A DNA stretch of 64,000 nt from Paraglaciecola psychrophila 170 (GTDB taxonomy: Bacteria; Pseudomonadota; Gammaproteobacteria; Enterobacterales; Alteromonadaceae), in NCBI RefSeq assembly GCF_000347635.1, contig NC_020514.1:1426001-1490000 (forward strand), read 5' to 3'. Under the pieces are notes generated by a model that saw only the letters and a program-made list of their open reading frames with translations, was not told the origin of the DNA and ran no database searches. Both the position numbers and the translations under genes were made by a program. Every line of letters begins with the position of its first letter. Position 1 is the stretch's first letter. Shown here piece by piece: positions 1 through 8,366 of this stretch.

Positions 1-810
1 GTCGTGCACTACACGCACAGGCTCTGCAATCAGCCTTTGTTTCATGCTTTCTGACATTTTATCGACATAACTTTCATCTATTTCATCATTAAGAGAATAC
101 TCTGAGTCTCGCGTCATTTTAAAAGAGAACGCCTCTAAGGTGTCAAACTCAATAAACCCCTTGAAAATACTCTCCAAGTTCAACCGAATAATGTCATCCA
201 ATAATATGATGTACTTCTTTTTACGGCTTTTTTCTGGCGGTATCACCACAAACCGTGACATGTTTTGGCTCGGCACTTCAATAGTTGCGTAAGCAATGGC
301 TTTATCATCTTTGTGAATGCCTACATAAAGGTAGGTAGCAAAGTCATTTAATCTGGAGAGCAACTTCACTTTTTTGTTGAGTAATACCGGAGCGATGTGG
401 CGTAAAATTTTATTCTTGAAATAATGACTTAACCACTGGGTGTGGTAGTCGTTGAGATCTTCTTCGCCAAGTAAAAATATATTATATCTGGCCAAACCTT
501 TCACCACATTGGAATGAATCCGATCAAAATCTTTGGTCATACCCAAAACTTTTTTCTGGATCCTTTCCATCAACAATTTGGTTAATTCGGCTTCTTCCAG
601 TTCGCCTTCATTCAAATGGATATATATTTTGCGTTTTACATCAGCGACTCGAACGCGATAAAACTCATCCATATTGTTTGAATAAATTCCCAAGAATCGA
701 ATACGTTCAATGATGGGATTATTGATATCGGCTGCTTCTTGTAACACCCGTTGATTAAAAGAAAGCCAACTGAGTTCTTTAGGGTAATAAATATTTGGGG
801 TATTTGGCAT
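1..810 (-). CDS. ppk1: Polyphosphate kinase 1, N-terminal 270 residues (3' part outside window)
   Basis: Makes polyphosphate from ATP at the membrane or in the cytoplasm. Reading down from the ATG at 810, the frame stays open for 270 codons to the window edge. The start of the protein matches the PPK1 N domain: KELSWLSFNQRVLQEA near residue 11, then ERIRFLGIYSNNMDEFYRVR around residues 35-54. This is followed by the helical head domain with the IILLDDIIR stretch around residue 200. The catalytic histidines lie further on and are outside the window, so activity cannot be judged. The ribosome-binding site is weak (GAGTG just before the ATG). A two-half-site PHO box sits 46 bases upstream of the start, so phosphate-starvation control is likely. 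Identification is by family motif and is confident. Confidence 0.93.
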   Translation of the reverse strand, partial: MPNTPNIYYPKELSWLSFNQRVLQEAADINNPIIERIRFLGIYSNNMDEFYRVRVADVKRKIYIHLNEGELEEAELTKLLMERIQKKVLGMTKDFDRIHSNVVKGLARYNIFLLGEEDLNDYHTQWLSHYFKNKILRHIAPVLLNKKVKLLSRLNDFATYLYVGIHKDDKAIAYATIEVPSQNMSRFVVIPPEKSRKKKYIILLDDIIRLNLESIFKGFIEFDTLEAFSFKMTRDSEYSLNDEIDESYVDKMSESMKQRLIAEPVRVVHD

Positions 811-855
811 ACATCACTCATAAGATATTTAACGTTATCAATCGTCTATTGCTAA

Positions 856-873
856 TATGACAATTTGATGACA
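856..873 (-). promoter_or_regulatory. PHO box upstream of ppk1
   Basis: On the minus strand this reads TGTCATC AAAT TGTCATA: two 7-base half-sites 11 bp apart, the geometry bound by PhoB dimers. It faces ppk1 and ends 46 bases before its start codon. No third half-site is seen 11 bp to either side. PhoB control of ppk is known in other gammaproteobacteria; binding here is inferred. Confidence 0.7.
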
Positions 874-886
874 ACAGCCGTTTAGT

Positions 887-1390
887 TTACTGGATTTCAA
901 CATCTACCATTAAATCGTTTGCTACGCCCTCTAGCCTTTCTCGTAACGTCTCGAAATCAAAATCAGCAGCAACAGTAATGGTGGCTTTAGCTTTAAATAA
1001 TGTGCCCCCCCAATTAGGTGCAGTTTCGAGGAACGAATCAAATTTAACTATGTTCAGATTAAATTGACTTAATATCTGCGTTAACTCTTGCACAATCCCT
1101 GCTTTATCGTTGCCCATAATATCAATCTGTACGCTTTGTTGCTCTGCAGTGGGCTCAGTAATTCCAGGCAGTAGATGTATTTTTAGATCGGGATGTTCTG
1201 ATAAAAGTGCGATAAGTGCTTGGTGATTTTCTAGGGGTAAATCTACTTGCACAAAACCTGCGAAATGCCCTGCCATATGTGAAAAGTTACTGCCTAACCA
1301 GTTGCCTCCCAGGTCATAAACCGTTTTGGCTAAATCACTTATTAATCCAGGTTTGTCCTTTCCAACTAAAGTAAATATCATGGGTTTCAT
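887..1390 (-). CDS. gcvR: GcvR-like tandem ACT-domain regulator
   Basis: A 167-residue protein made of two ACT domains. The first (about residues 4-75) begins IFTLVGKDKPGLISDLA. The second (about 88-165) begins VQIDIMGNDKAGIVQEL. This is the layout of GcvR, the glycine cleavage system regulator that binds glycine and acts on GcvA through protein contact rather than by binding DNA. Length fits the family. It has no DNA-binding domain. It is transcribed toward ppk1 with 76 bases between them and is divergent from the DUF47-pit pair. A related generic tandem-ACT protein of unknown ligand is the main alternative. Confidence 0.82.
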   Translation of the reverse strand: MKPMIFTLVGKDKPGLISDLAKTVYDLGGNWLGSNFSHMAGHFAGFVQVDLPLENHQALIALLSEHPDLKIHLLPGITEPTAEQQSVQIDIMGNDKAGIVQELTQILSQFNLNIVKFDSFLETAPNWGGTLFKAKATITVAADFDFETLRERLEGVANDLMVDVEIQ

Positions 1391-1395
1391 AAAAG

Positions 1396-1413
1396 TGTCA
1401 CATTTCTGTAATA
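1396..1413 (+). promoter_or_regulatory. Weak candidate PHO box between gcvR and the DUF47-pit pair
   Basis: TGTCACA TTTC TGTAATA has the 11-bp half-site spacing and points toward the DUF47 gene, but lies about 260 bases before its start and only 6 bases from the gcvR start. The second half-site is poor. If used at all it could act on either divergent gene. I call it possible only. Confidence 0.3.
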
Positions 1414-1670
1414 GAGTTAGTTGTCAGAGCCGGATGCTCTACTAAATAGACTAATACATTCTTTATTGGATGTAAGGTCTTATTTAACAGAATTAAGTAA
1501 CGAAATACCGAATATGTTGATTGCTTTAAAAATATAAAGTTTTCTATGTAATTATAATGCCACAATCAATTGTTACTATGAGTGTGACATTACAAGCGAT
1601 GGTTAAATTTTGAGTGTTGAACTTAGAAATAGTCTATCGTAAACCATGATTTATATTGAAGAGAAATGTT

Positions 1671-2348
1671 ATGCCAATAAATTCGTTCTTGGGGGTATTT
1701 GCAAAATCACCGCTTAAGCCCCTAGAAGATCACATCAATCTTGTACATAAATGCAGCCAAGGTTTATTGCCCTTTTTTAAAGCTGTGTATGCCCAAGATT
1801 GGAAAACTGCCCAAGAACATCAGAAAACCATTTCGATGTTAGAAAAAGAAGCAGATGAGATAAAACGTGAACTGCGAATTAATTTACCTATGGGTATTTT
1901 CATGCCAATTCAGCGTCAAGACGTATTGGATTTACTGACTCAGCAAGACAAAATAGCCAATAAGGCTAAAGATATATCAGGGCGTATATTAGGTCGTCAA
2001 TTGGCGATCCCTGCAGAACTTCATGAGTCTTTTCTGGAGTATTTGAAGCGTTGCTTGGATGCGACAGACCAAGCTACAAAAGTGATTAACGAGCTTGATG
2101 ACCTTTTAGAAACAGGTTTTAGAGGTCGCGAATTACGAGTCGTTGAAAATATGATCGAACGTTTGGATGAGATCGAAGACGATACTGATAGATTGCAAAT
2201 TAGTCTGCGAAGAGGATTGTTGGCACTTGAAAAAGATCTATATCCAGTAGACGTTATGTTTTTATACAGCATTATCGATTGGGTCGGCGAGTTGGCCGAT
2301 ATTTCCGAACGAGTCGGTTCTCGACTCGAATTGATGTTAGCCAACTAA
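1671..2348 (+). CDS. DUF47 / PhoU-like phosphate transport accessory protein (TIGR00153 family)
   Basis: A 225-residue all-helical cytoplasmic protein of the DUF47 family, distantly related to PhoU and typically encoded just before a Pit permease, whose activity it is thought to modulate. Acidic helical stretches such as ERLDEIEDDTDRLQ (about residues 165-178) fit the PhoU-like metal-binding fold. I chose the ATG at 1671, preceded by GAAGAG, over an in-frame TTG at 1656. The gene ends 10 bases before pit, so the two form an operon. The regulatory role is by family analogy. No PHO box is clear immediately upstream. Confidence 0.88.
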   Translation: MPINSFLGVFAKSPLKPLEDHINLVHKCSQGLLPFFKAVYAQDWKTAQEHQKTISMLEKEADEIKRELRINLPMGIFMPIQRQDVLDLLTQQDKIANKAKDISGRILGRQLAIPAELHESFLEYLKRCLDATDQATKVINELDDLLETGFRGRELRVVENMIERLDEIEDDTDRLQISLRRGLLALEKDLYPVDVMFLYSIIDWVGELADISERVGSRLELMLAN

Positions 2349-2358
2349 GAGATTTACA

Positions 2359-3627
2359 ATGGATATAATTAACAATTACGGTTTTGTTTTAATCGTAGTC
2401 GCCGCTGCGGTTGGATTTTTAATGGCATGGGGCATCGGTGCCAATGATGTAGCCAATGCGATGGGTACATCGGTTGGTTCAAAAGCACTAACCATTAAAC
2501 AAGCTATTTTTATTGCGATGATTTTTGAGTTTGCAGGGGCTTATTTGGCTGGTGGTGAAGTCACCTCAACAATCCGTAAAGGTATAATTGACTCGGCATT
2601 TTTCATCGATACGCCAGAATTATTAGTCTTTGGTATGATATCAGCGCTTTTTGCTGCGGGTATTTGGTTAGCGTTTGCTTCTTATCTTGGATGGCCAGTA
2701 TCGACTACTCATTCAATTATTGGCGCGATAGTTGGCTTTGCCGCAGTCGGTGTCAGCTCAGATGCCGTAGAATGGGCTAAAGTAGGAGGTATTGTGGGTA
2801 GCTGGGTTATTACGCCGGCTATATCCGGTTTTATTGCCTTCCTCATATTTCAATCTGCACAAAAACTCATTTTTGATACAGATAACCCTTTTGAAAGTGC
2901 CAAACGTTATGTGCCTTTTTACATGGCTCTTGCTGGGTTTGTTATGGCATTAGTAACGATAAAAAAAGGCCTGAAACATGTTGGTTTACATATCCCTGCT
3001 GATCAAGGTTATTTTATTGCTATTGGTATAGCCGTGCTCGTTGGTATCGCAGGAAGGCTGTATATTCGACGTATAAAAATCGATCCAAAGACTGAAAGAG
3101 AAGCGCAATTTGCAAATGTTGAAAAAGTATTTGCGGTGCTGATGATAGTGACTGCGTGTTGTATGGCATTTGCTCATGGTTCAAATGATGTGGCCAACGC
3201 TATTGGTCCTTTGGCCGCAGTGGTTAGTATTGTCGAGAGCGGTGGCGAGATTGGCGCAAAATCCGCGTTAGCTTGGTGGATTTTACCTCTTTGGGGCATC
3301 GGTATCGTTGCCGGATTGGCATTGTTTGGCCACAGAGTGATTAAAACCATAGGCAATGGCATTACTCACCTTACACCTAGCCGCGGTTTTGCAGCTGAAC
3401 TTGCAGCTGCAACTACAGTGGTTATAGCGTCTGGTTCAGGGTTACCTATTTCAACAACACAAACCTTAGTTGGCGCTGTTTTAGGTGTAGGTATGGCTAG
3501 AGGTATCGCTGCAATTAACTTAGGTGTCGTCAGAAATATCGTAGTTTCTTGGGTGATAACACTACCGGCAGGTGCGGGTTTATCGATAATTTTCTTCTTC
3601 ATGATTAAAGGTATTTTTGCTCCATAG
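2359..3627 (+). CDS. pit: Inorganic phosphate permease, PiT family
   Basis: A 422-residue inner-membrane, cation-coupled low-affinity phosphate transporter. It shows the internal duplication of the PHO4 family: GANDVANAMG at about residues 27-36 and GSNDVANAIG near 274, each at the start of one half. Each half also has a small-residue/PxSTT motif (GWPVSTTHS and GLPISTTQT). Length and about ten hydrophobic helices fit the family. It follows the DUF47 gene by 10 bases, with GAG upstream of its ATG, and ends before a strong terminator at 3680. It is the phosphate-import arm of the phosphorus cluster. Confidence 0.95.
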   Translation: MDIINNYGFVLIVVAAAVGFLMAWGIGANDVANAMGTSVGSKALTIKQAIFIAMIFEFAGAYLAGGEVTSTIRKGIIDSAFFIDTPELLVFGMISALFAAGIWLAFASYLGWPVSTTHSIIGAIVGFAAVGVSSDAVEWAKVGGIVGSWVITPAISGFIAFLIFQSAQKLIFDTDNPFESAKRYVPFYMALAGFVMALVTIKKGLKHVGLHIPADQGYFIAIGIAVLVGIAGRLYIRRIKIDPKTEREAQFANVEKVFAVLMIVTACCMAFAHGSNDVANAIGPLAAVVSIVESGGEIGAKSALAWWILPLWGIGIVAGLALFGHRVIKTIGNGITHLTPSRGFAAELAAATTVVIASGSGLPISTTQTLVGAVLGVGMARGIAAINLGVVRNIVVSWVITLPAGAGLSIIFFFMIKGIFAP

Positions 3628-3679
3628 ACGAACATTCTGTAGTTAACTGTACTGTTCTAAAGTAGATTAACAGTGTGTA

Positions 3680-3706
3680 AGCCAGCTCTAGTAGCTGGCT
3701 TTTTTA
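3680..3706 (+). terminator. Rho-independent terminator after pit
   Basis: AGCCAGCT, loop CTAGT, AGCTGGCT followed by a T tract: a perfect 8-bp stem about 50 bases after the pit stop codon. Confidence 0.88.
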
Positions 3707-3952
3707 TGTAAAACGTTTCATTCCAATACACCATCTTATTGCCACTTATTTGTGTCGATGGGCATTAAAAACCTCTTCTGGTTTACATACCGGTAATATC
3801 ATCCTGGCTGGACCCTATTGAATAGCTTTATTTCACCTGGCCGCTGCTATTGTGCTGGCGTCTTGAGTGTTATTTAATTTAAATGGCAAAGAGTTTTTAA
3901 AAACCACTCAATAAAACTATATTAAAAACAGCTAAAAATGTAATAATCCCTG
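3707..3952. other. Non-coding stretch before the porin PHO-box array
   Basis: No open frame with a ribosome site is seen. The stretch ends in AT-rich DNA that leads into the PHO-box array. Together with the array and leader it makes a 430-base gap between pit and the porin gene. Confidence 0.5.
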
Positions 3953-4004
3953 CTGTCACAAAAGTGCCACATAAATGCCACAAAAGTGTCACAAAACTGT
4001 CATC
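3953..4004 (+). promoter_or_regulatory. Array of five PHO-box half-sites upstream of the porin gene
   Basis: Half-sites begin at 3954, 3965, 3976, 3987 and 3998, exactly 11 bp apart: TGTCACA, TGCCACA, TGCCACA, TGTCACA, TGTCATC. This phase is one helical turn and is diagnostic of PhoB sites. Five copies in a row would fit two or more PhoB dimers. The array ends 53 bases before the porin start. Direct reading of the sequence; PhoB binding is inferred. Confidence 0.85.
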
Positions 4005-4057
4005 AGGAGCTCATCCGGGACATGGCAATCGACTACAACATTTAATATTGGAAAACT

Positions 4058-5110
4058 ATGTTTATACGTAATTTGGTTACGCTGTGCGCACTTCTATTGC
4101 TACCTCATGTCTTGCTCGCCGGCGTTGTGACGACAGATGGAGATGATATCGTTGTCAATATTAAAGGACCCATCAAAATTACATCATCTGATGGTCATTA
4201 TTCAGCCAAACTGGGTGGACGTCTTCAGTGGGATTACAATTATGCTGAGCTAAATGGTGTCGCTGATGAAGATGATTTTAGTATTCGTCGAGCGCGTTTG
4301 TACCTGTCTGGTAATGTCAATGACTGGTCTTACAAAATGCAATTCAATGTTGGTAACAATAATGGCGGAACACCTGAGGACTTGTATATAAGATACAATG
4401 GCTGGGGTAAACAGGCCGTTGTCACAGTTGGAAAGCAAAAAGAACCCTTCGGTTTGGAACAGTTAGAGTCATCAAAAGATATTAGCTACCTTGAACGCTC
4501 TGCCGTTACTGAAGCATATGCGCCCGGACGCCAAGAAGGCATACTCTTCAGTGGTCAGCGCGGTGGTATCACTTATGCCCTAGGCGTATTTGAAGACGAC
4601 GGTGCAAACGATGGAACGGCTGTTACCGGCCGAGTGACTTATGCCCCGATCAAGTCTGCTGATCAGATTCTGCATTTTGGTGTGGCTCATAGTAACCGTG
4701 ACGAAGATATCGATATCACTGGCTTAGAAGTTGCCTATGCTAGAGGACCTTACCATATTCAGTCTGAATTTATATCTTCTGAAGAAAATGACGCAAGTCG
4801 TGAAGGATTGTATGTACAGGCAGGTTGGATCATAACAGGTGAAACCAGACCCTATAAAAATGGCATTTTTAAGCGAGTTAAACCAGGTAATTCATCTGGG
4901 GCTTGGGAAGTGGTTGTTCGCTACGAAGATGGAGATGGCGCATATTCAGACGAGGAACTTGGTTCTACCGATGCGACCTCATATGGAATGGGTGTCAATT
5001 ATTATTTAAATAGTTTTATACGCATTGGAGCGACTTATACTGACGCGAAAGATAATATTACTGATGATGGTGGCAGTGAATTTCGAGCTCGATTGCAAAT
5101 AGCGCTTTAA
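4058..5110 (+). CDS. Phosphate-selective porin, OprO/OprP family
   Basis: A 350-residue outer-membrane porin (family PF07396) expected to form anion or polyphosphate channels. It has a signal peptide of about 21 residues ending LLA, followed by KLGGRLQWDYNY and FSIRRARLYLSG (about residues 51-87), which match the first strands of OprP-like porins. The KQKEPFGLEQLESSKD segment matches the family's conserved region near the constriction. The C-terminus LQIAL is a typical terminal beta-strand, ending in Leu rather than Phe. GGAAAA precedes the ATG. The PHO-box array upstream and the neighbouring pit and ppk1 genes support a phosphate role. It is somewhat shorter than Pseudomonas OprP (about 410 residues). 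Confidence 0.9.
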   Translation: MFIRNLVTLCALLLLPHVLLAGVVTTDGDDIVVNIKGPIKITSSDGHYSAKLGGRLQWDYNYAELNGVADEDDFSIRRARLYLSGNVNDWSYKMQFNVGNNNGGTPEDLYIRYNGWGKQAVVTVGKQKEPFGLEQLESSKDISYLERSAVTEAYAPGRQEGILFSGQRGGITYALGVFEDDGANDGTAVTGRVTYAPIKSADQILHFGVAHSNRDEDIDITGLEVAYARGPYHIQSEFISSEENDASREGLYVQAGWIITGETRPYKNGIFKRVKPGNSSGAWEVVVRYEDGDGAYSDEELGSTDATSYGMGVNYYLNSFIRIGATYTDAKDNITDDGGSEFRARLQIAL

Positions 5111-5318
5111 ACTGTCTGTAACGTTATTTAAAAATGCATGTCACGACTCCAGTGAATCTAGTTCCATTTACATTGAGTGGTAACATATCGACACAGTGAA
5201 CTTAAGCTATTTAAGTTCATTTTAATCTGATACTTCAATAAGTATTTCAATCACCTTTCCGAATTTATCTAGTACTTACCTTGACTCATTATATTAAACT
5301 TTTGTGACAACTATCTAA

Positions 5319-5336
5319 TGTAACAAAACTGTCATG
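5319..5336 (+). promoter_or_regulatory. PHO box upstream of the beta-helix lipoprotein
   Basis: TGTAACA AAAC TGTCATG: two half-sites 11 bp apart ending 63 bases before the lipoprotein start. A further TGTGACA at 5303 is out of phase. The first half-site deviates by one base from the best consensus. Confidence 0.6.
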
Positions 5337-5399
5337 CTCCTTGGTTATTCTTCTCGCGTTTTTTAATTCTTATAAAATTACTCGCATTTGGAGAGCACA

Positions 5400-8204
5400 A
5401 TGGAACTTATGAATTTTTTCAAGGCTAGTGCAATTGCAGCAGCATTAGTTTTGGCCGGTTGTGGCGGAGATATCAATATCAGTGAAGGTGCTATTGATAA
5501 CAGCGTCACAGATAACAGTGTGACCAACAGTTCTAGTGGCGATGGTGGCACCGATGAAACGCCCGTTGTAAACGATGACCGCCCAGGTGAAGCCAGTTCT
5601 TTTTTATCTTCTCAGGTTTCTACTGCTCTTGGCAAAACAGTCGACGTTCGCTCAATCTCAGGCAGGCTTGTTGCAGCTGATGCAGATGCGAGTGGCAATA
5701 TCACATTGACGAACGATACAGTTTGGGCGCTTGAGGGGGCCGTATTTGTTGGTAATGATAATGCCGACTCAATTAATTTAGTGATTGAGCCAGGTACAAT
5801 AGTCTTTGGCCGCAGTGGCAGTGATTATCTTGTTGTTAGCAGAGGTTCTGATATCGAAGCTATAGGTACCGCAGCCGAGCCAATCATCATGACATCTTAC
5901 AACGATGTTTTAGGTGATGAAGTGCGAGCTGGTCAATGGGGGGGCGTGATTATCTTGGGTAATGCACCTTCTACCAAATGTCCACAAGATGGTACTGATT
6001 GTTCTTTGCAAGTTGAAGGTGTTGAGAGTGGTGCGGTGTTTGGTGGCAGTGACAGTACAGACGATTCAGGCACCCTTAATTATGTTGTTATTAAATATGC
6101 TGGATTTGAAATTGCACCAGATAATGAACTTAACGGCATTACATTTGGTGGTGTAGGTTCTGGCACAACGGTGGACTATGTTCAAGTTCACGCAAATGCC
6201 GATGACGGTGTGGAATTTTTTGGTGGCTCCGTCAATGCTAAACACTTAGTCCTTACCGCTATTCAAGATGATTCTGTAGACTGGGACAATGGATATAACG
6301 GCAAGTTACAGTATGTCTATATTGAACATGCTACAGATGGTTCTGATGCTAACCGTGGTATTGAAGGAGATGGTGATGGGGGGGATGGTTTAGACTTTTC
6401 GCTACCGAAGCTTGCTAACATTACTATTGTAGGAAACGATTTTAATACAGACGAATTGGATTCTGAAGGCGTGTTATTGCGCGACCAAACGGGTGCATAT
6501 ATTACGAATATGTTGATCACTGGTACTTCTGGTATGGGTGAGTGCTTAGAAATGGATACCGATGAGACTGTTCAAGGTAACCTTACCGATGCCGACATCA
6601 CGATAACTAATTCTGTTATCGCCTGTGCTGAAGCTTTCAATTCGCCTGAAGGAGCGGTTGACCTTGAATCTTGGTTTACTACAAGCCAGTCAGGTAACCA
6701 GCTTGTAGCTTATGCGGACCGTGCAAATATAGGTTTAAATATAGATGGCACTTTAACATCTCAAAGCACACTTCTGAGTGCTGGCGGTGATCCTGCTGTT
6801 GTTGATGGTTTCTTTGATACCAATACATTTGTTGGGGCTGTTGGAACGTCTGCTAATGATTGGCGTCAAGGTTGGGCATTTGGCTTTGGTGGTGGTGAAG
6901 TGGGGGTTGTGACGTCTGTTTCTGGTTGCCCCGCAGGCACTACTACTATCGCTATGGTCGATGGCGTAACCAATACCTGCCAAGTTTCAGGTCGTATTAC
7001 ATCAGACCTTACTCTTACCCAAGGTAATCACTATGCGCTTTCTGGTGCGGTTTTTGTTGGTGACGATAAGTCTGACAGTGCTACATTGACGGTTGAGCCT
7101 GGTGTGGTTGTATACGGTAGTTCAGGTAATGATTATTTAGTTGTTAGCCGAAGTTCTAAAATAGAAGCCAATGGAACAGCAGCAGCACCTATTACATTCA
7201 CGTCTAAGCAACATGTGTCCGGCGGTGTGATTGATGGACTGGTTAACGGTGAAGCGGGTCAATGGGGCGGCTTAGTTATATTAGGCAATGGTAACTCCAC
7301 TAAATGCCCTCAAGATGGTTCAGAGTGCTCTTTACAAGTTGAAGGTGTTCAAGAAGGTGCTGTTTTTGGTGGCACAGACGACACCGACAACTCTGGCACT
7401 TTGCGTTATGTTCGCGTCATGCACGGTGGATTTGAAATTGCACCTGATAACGAATTAAATGGTATTACATTTGGTGCTGTAGGCTCTGGTACAACAGTCG
7501 AATATTTACAAGTACATAAAAATGCTGATGACGGTGTGGAGTTCTTCGGTGGTGCTGTCAACGCTAAATACCTTGTGCTAACGGGTATTCAAGATGATTC
7601 TGTTGATTGGGATAACGGCTTTAAAGGTAACATGCAGTTTGTTTTGGTTAAACACGCCGATGATAATTCGGATGCCAACCGCGGTATTGAAGGGGATGGC
7701 GACGGCGGTGACGGTGAGGCTTTCTCAAACCCTACAGTGGCGAATATGACTATTATTGGTAATACCTTTGATACAGCAGAATCTGACTCTGAAGGTGTGC
7801 TATTAAGAGACCAGACTAATGCTCAACTTTATAACTTTGTCGTAACGGGACCTGCTGGAATGGGTGAGTGTTTTGAGGCTGATTTGTCAGATGGTGATAC
7901 CACCCTTGAAGCAAATATGGATGGTACAAACGACCCTCAACTCGTATTTGCTAGCTCTGTATTGGCTTGTGGTGAAAACATTAAAAACTCAGGTGATTTT
8001 GACCAAGAAGCTTGGTTTACAACGCAATCTGGTACTTCTACTGCAGCTACTCAAAGTGCTGTACTCAACGGATTTTACACCATTGATACCACTGCGCCTA
8101 CTGACGTAACAACCTTAGGTACGTTCTTCTCTAGTGTTGATTTTATTGGTGCCGTTAAAGATGCGGATAATGACTGGACTGCCAACTGGACGGTTGGCCT
8201 TTAA
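5400..8204 (+). CDS. Large duplicated beta-helix outer-membrane lipoprotein, putatively Pho-regulated
   Basis: A 934-residue secreted lipoprotein. The start at 5400 is set by GGAGAG just upstream; an in-frame TTG lies at 5388. The signal peptide ends in a lipobox LAGC with Cys21. A low-complexity Ser/Thr/Asp linker follows (about residues 25-65). The rest is two copies of a unit of about 400 residues, offset by about 442: GQWGG at residues 178 and 620, FEIAPDNELNGITFG, DDGVEFFGG, QDDSVDWDNG and ANRGIEGDGDGGDG in each copy. A paired Cys motif (KCPQDG.xCSLQVEG) is in both. The repeating short strands and many Asp/Gly turns suggest a right-handed beta-helix with Ca-binding turns. It lies just before a TonB-dependent receptor and behind a PHO box, so it may be the surface ligand-binding partner of that receptor. 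No enzyme motif was recognised. Confidence 0.8.
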   Translation: MELMNFFKASAIAAALVLAGCGGDINISEGAIDNSVTDNSVTNSSSGDGGTDETPVVNDDRPGEASSFLSSQVSTALGKTVDVRSISGRLVAADADASGNITLTNDTVWALEGAVFVGNDNADSINLVIEPGTIVFGRSGSDYLVVSRGSDIEAIGTAAEPIIMTSYNDVLGDEVRAGQWGGVIILGNAPSTKCPQDGTDCSLQVEGVESGAVFGGSDSTDDSGTLNYVVIKYAGFEIAPDNELNGITFGGVGSGTTVDYVQVHANADDGVEFFGGSVNAKHLVLTAIQDDSVDWDNGYNGKLQYVYIEHATDGSDANRGIEGDGDGGDGLDFSLPKLANITIVGNDFNTDELDSEGVLLRDQTGAYITNMLITGTSGMGECLEMDTDETVQGNLTDADITITNSVIACAEAFNSPEGAVDLESWFTTSQSGNQLVAYADRANIGLNIDGTLTSQSTLLSAGGDPAVVDGFFDTNTFVGAVGTSANDWRQGWAFGFGGGEVGVVTSVSGCPAGTTTIAMVDGVTNTCQVSGRITSDLTLTQGNHYALSGAVFVGDDKSDSATLTVEPGVVVYGSSGNDYLVVSRSSKIEANGTAAAPITFTSKQHVSGGVIDGLVNGEAGQWGGLVILGNGNSTKCPQDGSECSLQVEGVQEGAVFGGTDDTDNSGTLRYVRVMHGGFEIAPDNELNGITFGAVGSGTTVEYLQVHKNADDGVEFFGGAVNAKYLVLTGIQDDSVDWDNGFKGNMQFVLVKHADDNSDANRGIEGDGDGGDGEAFSNPTVANMTIIGNTFDTAESDSEGVLLRDQTNAQLYNFVVTGPAGMGECFEADLSDGDTTLEANMDGTNDPQLVFASSVLACGENIKNSGDFDQEAWFTTQSGTSTAATQSAVLNGFYTIDTTAPTDVTTLGTFFSSVDFIGAVKDADNDWTANWTVGL
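5652..8201 (+). repeat. Internal duplication within the lipoprotein gene
   Basis: Two protein-level units, roughly 5652-6890 and 6981-8201. In the conserved core of about 107 residues (from STKCPQDG to DSVDWDNG) about 80% of residues are identical by eye. The nucleotide sequences differ at many third positions, so the duplication is not recent. Both units end in a similar (F)(V/I)GAV...NDW motif. Confidence 0.85.
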
Positions 8205-8255
8205 TTAGAATTTAGAGTTAGAAAGATAAATCGCTAAGTTCAAAATAAGAATACA

Positions 8256-8287
8256 GGTGCGTTACTCAAAGTAGCGTACTTGTTTTT
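8256..8287 (+). terminator. Attenuator-like hairpin between lipoprotein and receptor genes
   Basis: GTGCGTTACT, loop CAA, AGTAGCGTAC, then TTGTTTTT: a 10-bp stem with two G-U pairs and a T-rich tail. It sits 52 bases after the lipoprotein stop and 80 bases before the receptor start. No PHO box is seen before the receptor, so partial readthrough could set a lipoprotein excess over receptor. Confidence 0.6.
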
Positions 8288-8366
8288 CAAATGTTTAGTT
8301 TTCAATGAATTAATATCAATGTTCAGTTACATGGCTGCAAAGTAGTTGGCAGCTAATGAGGTTAAA

